Below, in pieces: positions 26,123 to 34,980 of a DNA stretch of 64,000 nt; positions within the stretch are counted from its first letter, which is position 1; each line of letters starts with the position of its first letter. A model generated the notes under the pieces. It searched no databases, was not told the origin of the DNA, and saw only the letters and a list, made by a program, of their open reading frames with translations. Source of the stretch: an uncultured Pelagibacteraceae bacterium (lineage in GTDB: Bacteria > Pseudomonadota > Alphaproteobacteria > Pelagibacterales > Pelagibacteraceae); assembly GCA_902533075.1 (NCBI GenBank), contig CACAKN010000002.1:1-64000 (forward strand), read 5' to 3'. Position numbers and translations under genes: made by a program.

Positions 26123-26128
26123 TATAAT
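26123..26128 (+). promoter_or_regulatory. Candidate -10 for the TRAP operon
   Basis: A consensus TATAAT at 26123-26128, 36 bases before the dctP start; a second TATAAT sits at 26099-26104. The ribosome site GGAGGA follows at 26157-26162. No strong -35 at 17-base spacing is apparent. Confidence 0.35.
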
Positions 26129-26164
26129 ACATAATGAAATGCATTAAAAATAAATGGAGGACAA

Positions 26165-27136
26165 ATGAAAATTATGAAATATTTATTAACTATTTTAGTT
26201 TCATTAATTTTGTCAATAAATTTTGCAATTGCAGAGAAATGGGACATGGCTCTAGCTTATGGAGCTGGTAATTTTCATTCTGCAAATGCAGCTGAATTTG
26301 CAAAAAATGTTACTGAAAAAAGTGGTGGAAAATTAACTATTGTTACTCATCCTGGAGGATCACTTTTTAAAGGAGGAGAAATTTTTAGAGCTGTTAGAAC
26401 TGGCCAAGCTCAGATTGGTGAAAGATTTATGTCAGCTTTAGGAAAAGAAGATCCATTACTTGAAGTGGACTCTCAACCATTCTTAGCTACATCTTACTCA
26501 GATGCTATGAAACTTTACAAAGCTTCAAAAGATGAAATTATAAAAGGTTTAGATGCAAAAGGATTAGTTTTTTTATATGCTGTACCATGGCCTGCACAAG
26601 GTTTGTATAGTAAGAAAGAAATTAACTCTGTGAATGATCTAAAAGGATTAAAATTTAGAGCATATAATTCAGCAACTATTAGAATTGCTGAGTTGACAGG
26701 AATGGCTCCAACAAAAATTGAGGCAGCTGAAATTAGTCAAGCTTTTTCAACTGGTGCAGTTGAAAGTATGATTACTTCACCGACTACAGGAAAAAACTCA
26801 AAGATTTGGGAAAATGGAGTTAAATATTTTTACGACATAGCAGCTTGGTTTCCAAAAAATATGATAATTGTTAATAAAGATGCGTGGAATAATTTAGATA
26901 AAGCTACGCAAGATTTAGTAATGAAACAAGCAGCCTTAGCTGAAAGAAAAGGTTGGCAATTATCAAAACAAGGAAATGTTGGAGATAAAAAAGCTCTAGC
27001 AGATGCTGGAATGGTAGTTGGAAAAGTAAACTCATCTTTACAATCTCATTTTGAAAAAGTTGGAGAGACAATGGCTAAAGAATGGTCTCAAAAAGCTGGA
27101 TCAAGAGGAGCAGCTGTTTTATCAGCATATAAATAA
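26165..27136 (+). CDS. TRAP transporter substrate-binding protein (DctP family)
   Basis: Periplasmic solute receptor of 323 residues with signal peptide (residues 1-24, ...FAIAEKW). DctP family blocks include GGSLFKGGEIFRAVRTGQAQIGE near residue 75, the solute-binding LKGLKFRAYNSATIRIAELTGMAPTKI near 158 with the conserved Arg that binds a carboxylate, and AFSTGAVESMITSPTTG. It therefore likely binds an organic acid. It is followed by a hairpin and then the small and large membrane subunits. Confidence 0.92.
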   Translation: MKIMKYLLTILVSLILSINFAIAEKWDMALAYGAGNFHSANAAEFAKNVTEKSGGKLTIVTHPGGSLFKGGEIFRAVRTGQAQIGERFMSALGKEDPLLEVDSQPFLATSYSDAMKLYKASKDEIIKGLDAKGLVFLYAVPWPAQGLYSKKEINSVNDLKGLKFRAYNSATIRIAELTGMAPTKIEAAEISQAFSTGAVESMITSPTTGKNSKIWENGVKYFYDIAAWFPKNMIIVNKDAWNNLDKATQDLVMKQAALAERKGWQLSKQGNVGDKKALADAGMVVGKVNSSLQSHFEKVGETMAKEWSQKAGSRGAAVLSAYK

Positions 27137-27152
27137 TTTTATTCAATTTATC

Positions 27153-27185
27153 TTAAGGCCACTTTATTTTTAAAAGTGGCCTTAA
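27153..27185 (+). promoter_or_regulatory. Intercistronic hairpin between dctP and dctQ
   Basis: A long inverted repeat, TTAAGGCCACTTT (27153-27165) with AAAGTGGCCTTAA (27173-27185), about 13 bp with no T tract. It is placed where mRNA-stabilising hairpins often raise binding-protein levels relative to membrane subunits. It ends only 7 bases before the dctQ ATG. Confidence 0.75.
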
Positions 27186-27192
27186 AATTATA

Positions 27193-27675
27193 ATGATTAA
27201 ATTTTTAGATAATAATTTACATAAAATTTATAAACTTTCAGGTTATATTGCTGCGATTTTTTTAATATTAGTTGCGTTATTTATTCTTATAGGAATTTCA
27301 TCAAGAATATTTGGTTTTTATATTAGAGGGTTAGCAGAATATTCTGGTTATTGTATGGCCTCAGCATCATTTTTTGCCTTAGCTTATACTTTTATAGAAG
27401 GTGGGCATATTAGAATTACTCTTTTTTTAGAAAAATTTACTGGTAAAAAAAAATGGATAATAGAAACATGGTGCCTAAGTGTGGCAACTTTTTTTTCAGG
27501 ATATTTAGCATTTTATTTTATCAAGATGCTAATCATATCTTTTAAATTTCAAGAAAGAAGTGAAGGTGCTGATGAAATTTTGATATGGATACCCCAAACA
27601 GGAGTAGCTATTGGTTCTACAATTTTTTTTATAAGTGTTTTTCATCAATTTATTTTAAATTTAAATAAACATTAA
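27193..27675 (+). CDS. TRAP transporter small membrane subunit (DctQ family)
   Basis: A 160-residue four-span protein. IGISSRIFGFYIRGLAEYSGYCMASASFFALAYTFIEGGHIRITLFLE matches DctQ (conserved 'R..F' and 'GHIRI/HVRV' blocks). It couples the solute receptor to the large permease DctM, which starts 1 base after its stop codon. Confidence 0.9.
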   Translation: MIKFLDNNLHKIYKLSGYIAAIFLILVALFILIGISSRIFGFYIRGLAEYSGYCMASASFFALAYTFIEGGHIRITLFLEKFTGKKKWIIETWCLSVATFFSGYLAFYFIKMLIISFKFQERSEGADEILIWIPQTGVAIGSTIFFISVFHQFILNLNKH

Positions 27676-27676
27676 A

Positions 27677-28987
27677 ATGGCTGAGATATTTTTAACAATT
27701 TTTTTTATTGTAGTTTTACTATTTTTTTTAGGATCTGGTATTTGGGTTGCATTAAGTATGATTGGAGTATCAGCTATTGGGATGATGATTTTCACATCTA
27801 GACCAGTCGGAGATGCAATGGCAACAACAATATGGGGAACATCTTCATCATGGACATTGACTGCTTTACCACTATTTGTTTGGATGGGTGAGATATTATT
27901 TAGAACAAAATTGTCGGAAAATTTATTCAAGGGACTTTCACCTTGGATGCAAAAATTACCAGGAGGTTTAATCCATGTTAATGTTGTTGGTTGTGCATTG
28001 TTTGCTGCAATATCTGGCTCATCAGCAGCAACAGTAGCTACTGTTGGTAAAATGTCTATTCCCGAGTTAAGAAAAAGAAAATATCCAGAAAAAATTTTAT
28101 TAGGAAGCCTTGCTGGCTCAGGAACTTTAGGATTGTTAATCCCACCATCAATAATTTTAATTATCTATGGGGTAGCTGTTCAAGAGTCTATAGCTAAATT
28201 ATTTATTGCAGGAATTATACCAGGTATAATGATTGCGCTAATTTTTATGTCATATGTAATTTTTTGGTCTTTATTAAACAAAAAAGAAATGCCAATTATA
28301 AAGCAAGAGTTTACATTTATTCAAAAACTAAGAAAATCAACTCAATTATTGCCAGTAATAATATTAATATCTGCAGTAATAGGATCAATCTATACAGGAA
28401 TAGCTACTGCTACAGAGGCAGCATCACTTGGAGTTGTAGGAGCACTAGTTCTTTCTTATTTTCAAAAAAGTTTAACAATTGAAACTTTTAAATTATCATT
28501 ACTAGGAGCTACTAAAACTTCTTGTATGATTGCATTTATACTAGCAGGTTCAACTTTTTTATCTTTAGCTATGGGCTTTACAGGTTTGCCTAGAAATTTA
28601 GCTATTTGGATTGAAAGTATGAGTTTATCACCTTATGTCTTAATATTTGTTTTAATGATCTTTTATATAATTTTAGGAATGTTTTTAGATGGGATATCAG
28701 CGGTGGTTTTAACTATGGCAATAATTGAACCAATGATACGACAAGCAGGCTTTGATATGATCTGGTTTGGAATTTTTTTAGTTATAGTCGTTGAGATGGC
28801 TCAAATAACACCACCTGTAGGATTTAATTTATTTGTACTACAGGGAATGGCCAATAAAGATATGGGCTATATTGCAAGAAGTGCATTTCCATTATTTTTA
28901 TTGATGATATTTGCTGTTGTCTTAGTTGTTTTATTTCCTGAAATTGTATTATTTTTACCTGAGCAAATGGTTAAAAATTTAAATTAA
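27677..28987 (+). CDS. TRAP transporter large membrane subunit (DctM family)
   Basis: A 436-residue permease with about twelve spans. Family blocks: AMATTIWGTSSSWTLTALPLFVWMGEILFRTKLSENLFKGLSPWMQKLPGGLIHVNVVGCALFAAISGSSAATVATVGKMSIPEL and SGTLGLLIPPSIILIIYG, with MFLDGISAVVLTMAIIEPM and EMAQITPPVGFNLFVLQG in the second half. It couples solute import to sodium. It converges on the TPR gene, with stop codons overlapping by 4 bases. Confidence 0.95.
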   Translation: MAEIFLTIFFIVVLLFFLGSGIWVALSMIGVSAIGMMIFTSRPVGDAMATTIWGTSSSWTLTALPLFVWMGEILFRTKLSENLFKGLSPWMQKLPGGLIHVNVVGCALFAAISGSSAATVATVGKMSIPELRKRKYPEKILLGSLAGSGTLGLLIPPSIILIIYGVAVQESIAKLFIAGIIPGIMIALIFMSYVIFWSLLNKKEMPIIKQEFTFIQKLRKSTQLLPVIILISAVIGSIYTGIATATEAASLGVVGALVLSYFQKSLTIETFKLSLLGATKTSCMIAFILAGSTFLSLAMGFTGLPRNLAIWIESMSLSPYVLIFVLMIFYIILGMFLDGISAVVLTMAIIEPMIRQAGFDMIWFGIFLVIVVEMAQITPPVGFNLFVLQGMANKDMGYIARSAFPLFLLMIFAVVLVVLFPEIVLFLPEQMVKNLN

Positions 28988-29475
28988 TATTTATTAATAG
29001 AATTTTTTAAATCATTATATTCATCACAACCACACCCACTCATTGCTTTTAATCTTTCTTTAGCTAAGATAGGTTTGTTAAGAGATAAATATAGTTCACC
29101 TAAATATTTATTTATATATTGGTTTTTTGGCTCTAAAGTTAAACCAAGGATATAATATGTTTCAGCGTTATCAAATTTTTTAAGTTTGTTGTAAGCAAAA
29201 CCCAAATAGAAAAATATATCTGGATCAATATCTTGGTTTTTGTTTGCTTTGAGTAAAAAATTTATTGACTCAGAATACATTTTATTAGCTTTTTTAATTT
29301 TACCTTTGGATTCATATTTCAATCCTTTGTTTATTCTTCTTATACCAATTGTTAAATCAGTAAATCTTTGCAACTCTGGGAGTTCATCTCTATATTTACT
29401 TGAGTTAGCAAAAACGTTCAAAGAAACCGCAAAAAAAGAAAAAAGCGATATATAAAAAAATAATTTTTTTAACAT
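28984..29475 (-). CDS. Secreted TPR protein (1 of a tandem pair)
   Basis: A 163-residue protein. The open frame starts at 29511, but the ATG at 29475 begins a proper signal peptide (MLKKLFFYISLFSFFAVSLNVFA), so I chose it. The mature part holds TPR-type helices with NAETYYILGLTLEPKNQYINKYLGELYLSLNKPILAKERLKAM and ends CGCDEYNDLKNSINKY. It is a paralog of the next gene with the same C-terminal Cys-x-Cys-[DE]-E-Y-x-D-L-K motif. TPR proteins act as scaffolds; a periplasmic location is inferred. Confidence 0.72.
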   Translation of the reverse strand: MLKKLFFYISLFSFFAVSLNVFANSSKYRDELPELQRFTDLTIGIRRINKGLKYESKGKIKKANKMYSESINFLLKANKNQDIDPDIFFYLGFAYNKLKKFDNAETYYILGLTLEPKNQYINKYLGELYLSLNKPILAKERLKAMSGCGCDEYNDLKNSINKY

Positions 29476-29536
29476 TAGTTTAAATTTATAAAATATAAAA
29501 AAATTTGACAATTTTTTTTATACTATAAGATAAGAT

Positions 29537-30016
29537 TTAATATTTGGAAACTTTTTCGCCAGCTATGATAGCCTTTAAATCTTCATATTCTTCACAATTG
29601 CAACTTTTAAGGACTTCAAGCCTTTCAACTGCAAGGTTATGTCTTTTTGTTACAATGTATAACTCACCTAGATATTCATTAATGCCTTTATGATTTGGTT
29701 TTAATGCTAGCCCTTGCAGATAGTATTTTTCTGCTCTATCGTAATCTCCAAGTTTTCTTGTCGTGAACCCAAGATAATTTAGTGTATCAGCTTTATTTGG
29801 ATTTTTTTTGTTAGATTTTATTAAAAGTTTATTTGCTTTTTTATAAATTGCTTCGGCTTTATCGTTTTTACCTTTTTTTTCATTTTTTTTTGCCTTTAAA
29901 ATTAATTTTACAGCTTGATCGTAATTTGATTTAGTTTCTCCACCAGATGAACCAGCTGAATAAGAATTTGAAGTAAGTAAAAATAGAGTAAATAATGATA
30001 TTAAAACTTTTTTCAT
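29537..30016 (-). CDS. Secreted TPR protein (2 of a tandem pair)
   Basis: A 159-residue protein: signal peptide to about residue 20 (SNSYSAGSSGG), a lysine-rich helical region, then TPR repeats with ADTLNYLGFTTRKLGDYDRAEKYYLQGLALKPNHKGINEYLGELY, and a C-terminus CNCEEYEDLKAIIAGEKVSKY. It is clearly related to its neighbour at 28984-29475, with higher conservation in the last 70 residues. It overlaps the pxpA stop by 4 bases (ATGA), so it is translated together with pxpA. Function unknown. Confidence 0.75.
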   Translation of the reverse strand: MKKVLISLFTLFLLTSNSYSAGSSGGETKSNYDQAVKLILKAKKNEKKGKNDKAEAIYKKANKLLIKSNKKNPNKADTLNYLGFTTRKLGDYDRAEKYYLQGLALKPNHKGINEYLGELYIVTKRHNLAVERLEVLKSCNCEEYEDLKAIIAGEKVSKY

Positions 30017-30789
30017 AATTTAAATTTTTGCATTTGTGTTAAAGTTTTTAGTACTAAGCCATTTTCTAACAAGTTATTTTTAATAGACTTTGCAGTACTT
30101 AATGAGCTTAAGTTATCTCCATGTATGCATATAGAGTCTATTTCGCAAGGTATTTGTTTTCCACTGTGACAATTAAGTGACTGAGACTTTACCATTTTTA
30201 ATACATGTTTTTTTGCCTCTTCAGGATCAGTAATTAAAGCATAAGGTTTTTTTCTTGATACAAGATTCCCATCATCTTCATAATTTCTATCAGCAAATAT
30301 TTCACAAGCAATTTTCATATCTACTTTTTTTGCCGCCTCTTCCATTTTAGAACCAGTGGGGACAAGATATATTAGATCTTTGCTTATTCCTTTAATAGTA
30401 TTTGCTAAAGTTGTAGCTAATTCTATATCCTCACAAGCCATATTATTTAAAGCTCCGTGTGGTTTTATATGTGAAACATTTTCTTGATGTTTAGAAGCTA
30501 TTTTTTGCAAAATTTCATACTGATCAATAATAAGTCTTTTTATTTCAGACGAGGACAAATTCATCCTCTCTCTACCAAAATTTTCAGGATCGTTAAATGA
30601 TGGATGTGCACCAATACTTACACCGTTTTTTTTTGAAATCTCTACAACTTGACTCATTGTATCTTCGTCACCTGCATGATATCCACAAGCAACATTGGCA
30701 GAATTAACAATTTCTAATAAATCTGGATCATGTTTATTAGAATGATGTTTTGATTTCTCACCTAAATCACAATTTATATTAATTTCCAT
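30013..30789 (-). CDS. pxpA: 5-oxoprolinase subunit A (PxpA, LamB/YcsF family)
   Basis: A 258-residue protein opening MEININCDLGEKSKHH, the family's NCDxGE motif, followed by SANVACGYHAGDEDTM and SIGAHPSFNDPENFGRERM. With PxpB and PxpC it forms the ATP-dependent 5-oxoprolinase that turns pyroglutamate into glutamate. The frame is open to 30813, but the ATG at 30789 gives the conserved N-terminus. Unusually it diverges from pxpBC, with 27 bases between starts. Confidence 0.93.
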   Translation of the reverse strand: MEININCDLGEKSKHHSNKHDPDLLEIVNSANVACGYHAGDEDTMSQVVEISKKNGVSIGAHPSFNDPENFGRERMNLSSSEIKRLIIDQYEILQKIASKHQENVSHIKPHGALNNMACEDIELATTLANTIKGISKDLIYLVPTGSKMEEAAKKVDMKIACEIFADRNYEDDGNLVSRKKPYALITDPEEAKKHVLKMVKSQSLNCHSGKQIPCEIDSICIHGDNLSSLSTAKSIKNNLLENGLVLKTLTQMQKFKL

Positions 30790-30816
30790 ACTATTAATTG
30801 TTAAGTATAACATGGC

Positions 30817-31491
30817 ATGATAAAAAATATATTAAATCTTGGTGACGCAGCTTTGTATTGTGATTTTGGAAAAGAAGTTAATAAAGAGACAAATACTCAA
30901 GTAATAAAATATTTTAAAAGTATCAAAGAAGAAAATATCGATGGTATAAATAATTTGACCCCATCTTATAATAAATTGATAGTATCTTTTGATTTAAAAA
31001 AAACTAATTTTAAAAAATTAAAAAATAAAATTGAAAATCTAAATATTAATAAAGATAATTATTTTAAAAATAAAAAAATTGAAATTCCTGTTTGTATTGA
31101 TGAGAATTTTTCACTAGATATTGAAAGACTAGAAAAAAAACTAACTTTAAGCCGGGAAAAAATTTATGAAAATTTTTTTCTTAAAGAGTTTTTTTGTTAT
31201 ATGACAGGTTTTATCGCCGGTATGCCATTTTTAGGTGATCTTGATAAAAATATGAGAGTAAATCGTCTTGAAACACCAAGAGTGAAAGTGCCTAGAGGAT
31301 CAGTTGGTTTAACAGAACAGTTTGCTAATATTTACACATTTGATAGTCCAGGTGGATGGAATATTATTGGAAATACTCCTTTAACTATATTTGATAGCTC
31401 AAAAGAAGATGAGCCTAATCTAATTAATCCAGGTGACTTAGTAACTTTTAAAGAAATAACTAAAGAGCAATATATTAATTACAATGGTTAA
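30817..31491 (+). CDS. pxpB: 5-oxoprolinase subunit B (PxpB, KipI family)
   Basis: A 224-residue protein. NLGDAALYCDFG opens it and the conserved half is FFCYMTGFIAGMPFLGDLD...RVKVPRGSVGLTEQFANIYTFDSPGGWNIIGNTPLTIFD...NLINPGDLVTF, the KipI/AHS1 signature. It overlaps pxpC by 8 bases. Role as for pxpA. The N-terminal third is lysine- and asparagine-rich, as is usual for this genome. Confidence 0.93.
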   Translation: MIKNILNLGDAALYCDFGKEVNKETNTQVIKYFKSIKEENIDGINNLTPSYNKLIVSFDLKKTNFKKLKNKIENLNINKDNYFKNKKIEIPVCIDENFSLDIERLEKKLTLSREKIYENFFLKEFFCYMTGFIAGMPFLGDLDKNMRVNRLETPRVKVPRGSVGLTEQFANIYTFDSPGGWNIIGNTPLTIFDSSKEDEPNLINPGDLVTFKEITKEQYINYNG

Positions 31492-32428
31492 AAATTATTT
31501 TGATATTTTAAGAGCTGGAATTAATACAACTTTTCAAGATCAAGGACGTAACAATCTTTATCATATTGGTATCCCTTTTAGTGGGGCTATGGATAATAGA
31601 AATTACTTATTATCAAATAAATTAGTTGGAAATAAATTATCTAAACCGGTATTAGAATTCGCCTTTCAAGGTCCTTTACTAAAATATCATGGAAATAAAA
31701 TTAATATAGCAATAACAGGTGACGTTAATTTTGAAATAAAAAAAAATAACAATTTAATTCTTGGGGAGTGTTATAAATCTTTTACGTTAGAAAATGGTGA
31801 TGAACTAGATATTATTTCAACTAACAAATCTGTTTATGGTTATTTAGCAATCGGAGGCGAATTAGAATTAAAATTTCAATGGTCAAGTTGTTCAGTTAAT
31901 ACAAAAGCTAATATCGGCTCTAATAATGGAAAAAAACTAGAAGATAAACAAAAAATATTTGTTTCTAAAATAAATCTTAATCATAATCACAGGTTTCTAA
32001 ATTATGTAAATACAAAAATAGAGAATATTAGAATAGTTAAAGGTACTAACTTTGATTACTTTTCAGCACAAGGTAAAAGTGATTTTCTCAAAAATAAATT
32101 TAAAGTTTCTAAGCTATCTGATCGTATGGGTATGAGATTAGAAGGAAAAAAAATTGAGAATGTTATTGACACAAATATAAAATCAGAGGGCTTAGTAAAA
32201 GGTGTTATCCAAGTACCTGCAGATGGGAATCCAATAATTATGCTTTCTGATCATGGGACTATTGGAGGTTATCCAAAAATAGGAGTAGTGATTAGTGCTG
32301 ATTATGACAAATTAGTACAACTAACACCAGGTTCTGAAATAAAATTTAAAGAGGTCGATTTAATTAATGCAGAAACATTATTTAAATTATATGACTTAGA
32401 GACGCAAAATTTAATTTCACAAATTTAA
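31484..32428 (+). CDS. pxpC: 5-oxoprolinase subunit C (PxpC, KipA family)
   Basis: A 314-residue AHS2-domain protein. Blocks: GINTTFQDQGRNNLYHIGIPFSGAMDNRNYLLSNKLVGN, VLEFAFQGPLLKYHG, LSDRMGMRLEGKKI and VIQVPADGNPIIMLSDHGTIGGYPKIGVVISAD. It completes PxpABC. The last base of its stop is shared with the following DMT permease gene. Confidence 0.93.
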   Translation: MVKNYFDILRAGINTTFQDQGRNNLYHIGIPFSGAMDNRNYLLSNKLVGNKLSKPVLEFAFQGPLLKYHGNKINIAITGDVNFEIKKNNNLILGECYKSFTLENGDELDIISTNKSVYGYLAIGGELELKFQWSSCSVNTKANIGSNNGKKLEDKQKIFVSKINLNHNHRFLNYVNTKIENIRIVKGTNFDYFSAQGKSDFLKNKFKVSKLSDRMGMRLEGKKIENVIDTNIKSEGLVKGVIQVPADGNPIIMLSDHGTIGGYPKIGVVISADYDKLVQLTPGSEIKFKEVDLINAETLFKLYDLETQNLISQI

Positions 32429-33306
32429 TGACTTTTATAAGAAACTTACCTGGACCATTGTTAATTTTTTTAGGAGCTTTAAGTTTAAGTTTTGGTGGAT
32501 TACTTGTTAAATCTTTTGAGGGAGCTACATTATGGCAAATTTTATTTTGGAGATCTTTATTTTTTTCTCTTACTATTTTAGCTTTTTTAATTATTAGCTA
32601 TAAAGGAAAAACTTTAAAATCATTCTACGTTTCGGGTTTACCAGGATTTTTTGGTGGAATAATACTATCTATTGGTTTCTGTGGTTATGTTTTTGCAATG
32701 TATAATACGACAGTTGCAAATACTAATTTTATCATTTCACTTCAAATATTATTTCTTTCAGTATTTGGGTATTTTTTTTTAAAAGAAAAAATAAGTACTA
32801 CAACTTTAACTTCAATAATTTTGGCAATGTTAGGCGTTTTATTGATGGTTGGAAATTCACTCACACCAGGTGAGTTATCTGGAAACCTAGCAGCATTTTC
32901 TATGCCAATAGTTTTTGCAATTTTAATTATAATAATAAGAAAATATCCGAATGTAGATATGGTTCCAGCTCAATTTGTAGCTGGAGTATGTTCATGTTTA
33001 GTTGGTTTTTTGCTCTCAACTAAAATAATGATATCTCCTCATGATATTTTTTTAGGTTTTCTAGCTGGTTTTTTTCAAGTTGGGTTTGGTTTTATATTTA
33101 TAACAATCGGAGCAAGAACAACTACTTCTGCTACGGTTGGAATCATAATGTTATCCGAATCTGTCCTAGGACCTATATGGGCATTCCTTTTTGCAAGTGA
33201 AAGACCCTCTGTATTTGGATTAATTGGTGGCGCAATTATACTTTTTGCGGTTTTATTACAATTTTATTCGCTTTTAAGTAAGCAAAAAAAAATTGTTTCT
33301 GATTGA
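32428..33306 (+). CDS. EamA/DMT-superfamily permease (3)
   Basis: A 292-residue ten-span protein with two EamA repeats: GALSLSFGGLLVKSFEGATLWQILFWRSLFFSLTI and TVANTNFIISLQILFLSVFGYFFLKEKIS in the first, RTTTSATVGIIMLSESVLGPIWAFLFASERPSVFGLIGGAIIL in the second. It overlaps pxpC by one base, so it is part of the pxpBC transcript and may move 5-oxoproline or a related compound; that link is inference. The stop overlaps the gcv promoter. Confidence 0.88.
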   Translation: MTFIRNLPGPLLIFLGALSLSFGGLLVKSFEGATLWQILFWRSLFFSLTILAFLIISYKGKTLKSFYVSGLPGFFGGIILSIGFCGYVFAMYNTTVANTNFIISLQILFLSVFGYFFLKEKISTTTLTSIILAMLGVLLMVGNSLTPGELSGNLAAFSMPIVFAILIIIIRKYPNVDMVPAQFVAGVCSCLVGFLLSTKIMISPHDIFLGFLAGFFQVGFGFIFITIGARTTTSATVGIIMLSESVLGPIWAFLFASERPSVFGLIGGAIILFAVLLQFYSLLSKQKKIVSD

Positions 33307-33331
33307 CTTTTTTCCATACATATAAGAATAT
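33303..33331 (+). promoter_or_regulatory. Candidate promoter of the gcv operon
   Basis: TTGACT (33303-33308), 17 bases, then GAATAT (33326-33331), a good sigma-70-like arrangement immediately before the glycine riboswitch. It overlaps the stop codon of the upstream DMT gene. Confidence 0.55.
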
Positions 33332-33332
33332 C

Positions 33333-33486
33333 CTGCCACGGGAGAGACTACAGAATATCGTAGCGCCGAAGGAGCAACCACCCAGGAATCTCTCAGGCAA
33401 AAAGGACCGTAACATATTAACTCTGGAAAGAGATTTAATTCTCGCCGAAGGAGCAAAACTCTCAGGCAAATATACAGATGGGTACA
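33333..33486 (+). ncRNA. Tandem glycine riboswitch
   Basis: Two consecutive glycine aptamers. Each carries the diagnostic core GCCGAAGGAGCAA (33365-33377 and 33444-33456) and CTCTCAGGCAAA (ending at 33401 and 33470). Aptamer I is opened by GGGAGAGAC at 33340 and aptamer II by CTCTGGAAAGAG at 33421. It precedes gcvT by about 11 bases. The aptamer II closing helix TCTG (33422-33425) / CAGA (33475-33478) competes with a 9-bp pairing of 33416-33424 with 33488-33496, which would cover the gcvT ribosome site. Confidence 0.97.
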
Positions 33487-33496
33487 AAGAGTTAAT

Positions 33497-34600
33497 ATGG
33501 AAACAAAAAAAACATCGCTGTACCAATTACATCAAGATTGTAATGCAAAATTTGTTGAATTTGCAGGCTATCAAATGCCGATACAATATTCGGAAGGTAT
33601 TGTAGAAGAGCACAAATTCACACGAAATCACTCAGGTATCTTTGATGTTTCCCATATGGGTCAGCTATTTATTTATGGTGGTGAAGACTTAATTAAAGAT
33701 TTAGAAAAAATTTTTCCTTTAGATCTTAAAAATTTAAAATTAAATCATTCAAAATACAGCTTCTTAATGGACAAAGATGCTGGGATACATGATGATTTAA
33801 TTATCACAAAAACAAATGAAGGCTTTTTGATAATCCTCAATGCAGCATGTAAAGATAATGACTTTAAAATTTTAAAAGAACTTCTTGAGGAGAAGTATAA
33901 AATGGTACTAGATGAAAATAGATCTCTAATTGCCATTCAGGGTCCTAAATCATCAGAAATTCTTAATGATGTAGTTAATGGTGTGAAAGATCTTAACTTT
34001 ATGTCTGGAAACTGGTTTACATTTGAAAATCAGAAAGTTTATATTACGCGATCTGGTTATACGGGTGAAGACGGTTTTGAGATATCTATCGCAAATGATT
34101 TTGTAAACCAATTAACTAGAGAATTAATCAACAAAGGATCTAAATTAATAGGTCTTGGAGCAAGAGATACACTTAGATTGGAAGCCGGTTTATGTCTTTA
34201 TGGTCATGATCTTGATAAAGACAAAACTCCAGTGGAAGCAAATTTAAAGTGGGCTATTTCAAAAGAAAGAATCTCTAAAGGAGATTTTATTGGCTCTGAC
34301 ATAATTATTAAACAATTAAATGATGGTGTCAGTAAAATAAGAGTTGGAATTAAACCTGAGGGAAGAATTATTGCTAGAGAAAAGACAAAAATATTTAATC
34401 AATCAGATGTTCATATTGGAGAAATCACAAGTGGTACATTTGGACCAAGTGTTAATGGACCTGTTGCAATGGGTTATGTAGAAAATGAATTTTCAAAAAA
34501 AAATACTAAAGTATTTTTAGAAGTCAGAGGTAAAAAACATCCTGCAAGTATTTGCAGCTTACCATTTTATAAAAAAAGTTATGTCAAAGGAGTAAATTAG
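33497..34600 (+). CDS. gcvT: Glycine cleavage system T protein (aminomethyltransferase)
   Basis: A 367-residue T protein that moves the methylene group from the lipoyl arm of GcvH to tetrahydrofolate. Blocks: [70 protein letters not shown] (with the conserved Asp/Arg) and [19 protein letters not shown]. Standard length. It is under the tandem glycine riboswitch, and its stop overlaps the gcvH GTG start. Confidence 0.97.
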   Translation: METKKTSLYQLHQDCNAKFVEFAGYQMPIQYSEGIVEEHKFTRNHSGIFDVSHMGQLFIYGGEDLIKDLEKIFPLDLKNLKLNHSKYSFLMDKDAGIHDDLIITKTNEGFLIILNAACKDNDFKILKELLEEKYKMVLDENRSLIAIQGPKSSEILNDVVNGVKDLNFMSGNWFTFENQKVYITRSGYTGEDGFEISIANDFVNQLTRELINKGSKLIGLGARDTLRLEAGLCLYGHDLDKDKTPVEANLKWAISKERISKGDFIGSDIIIKQLNDGVSKIRVGIKPEGRIIAREKTKIFNQSDVHIGEITSGTFGPSVNGPVAMGYVENEFSKKNTKVFLEVRGKKHPASICSLPFYKKSYVKGVN

Positions 34601-34980
34601 TGAGTGAAGTAAAATATTCAAAAGAACACGAGTGGATTAAATTAGATGGAGATGTTGCAACAATTGGTATCACAAAACATGCTACGGAGATGTTAGGTGA
34701 TATAGTTTTTGCAGAGCTTCCAGAAAAAGGTTCTAGCGTAGAGAAAGATGGTACAGCTGGCGTTGTGGAATCAACCAAAGCTGCTAGTGATGTATATACT
34801 CCTGTGAGTGGTGAAGTAGTTGATACCAATCAAGCTATAGTAGATGATCCATCAAAGATTAATCAAGATCCAGAAGATTCAGCGTGGTTTTTTAAACTTA
34901 AAATAAAAGATCCATCAGAAATGGATACTTTAATGAATAAAGACGATTACGATAAATTTGCAAAGGAGACTTCAGCATAA
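34600..34980 (+). CDS. gcvH: Glycine cleavage system H protein
   Basis: A 126-residue lipoyl-carrier protein: [38 protein letters not shown], and [19 protein letters not shown] with the lipoylated lysine at residue 60. GTG start with AAAGGAG upstream at 34587-34593; the start overlaps the gcvT stop and the end overlaps the gcvP start. Confidence 0.97.
   Translation: MSEVKYSKEHEWIKLDGDVATIGITKHATEMLGDIVFAELPEKGSSVEKDGTAGVVESTKAASDVYTPVSGEVVDTNQAIVDDPSKINQDPEDSAWFFKLKIKDPSEMDTLMNKDDYDKFAKETSA

Noticed and set aside
33236-33526. Minus-strand and plus-strand open frames across the glycine riboswitch
   Set aside because: They are explained by the riboswitch and the gcvT gene; products have no family features.
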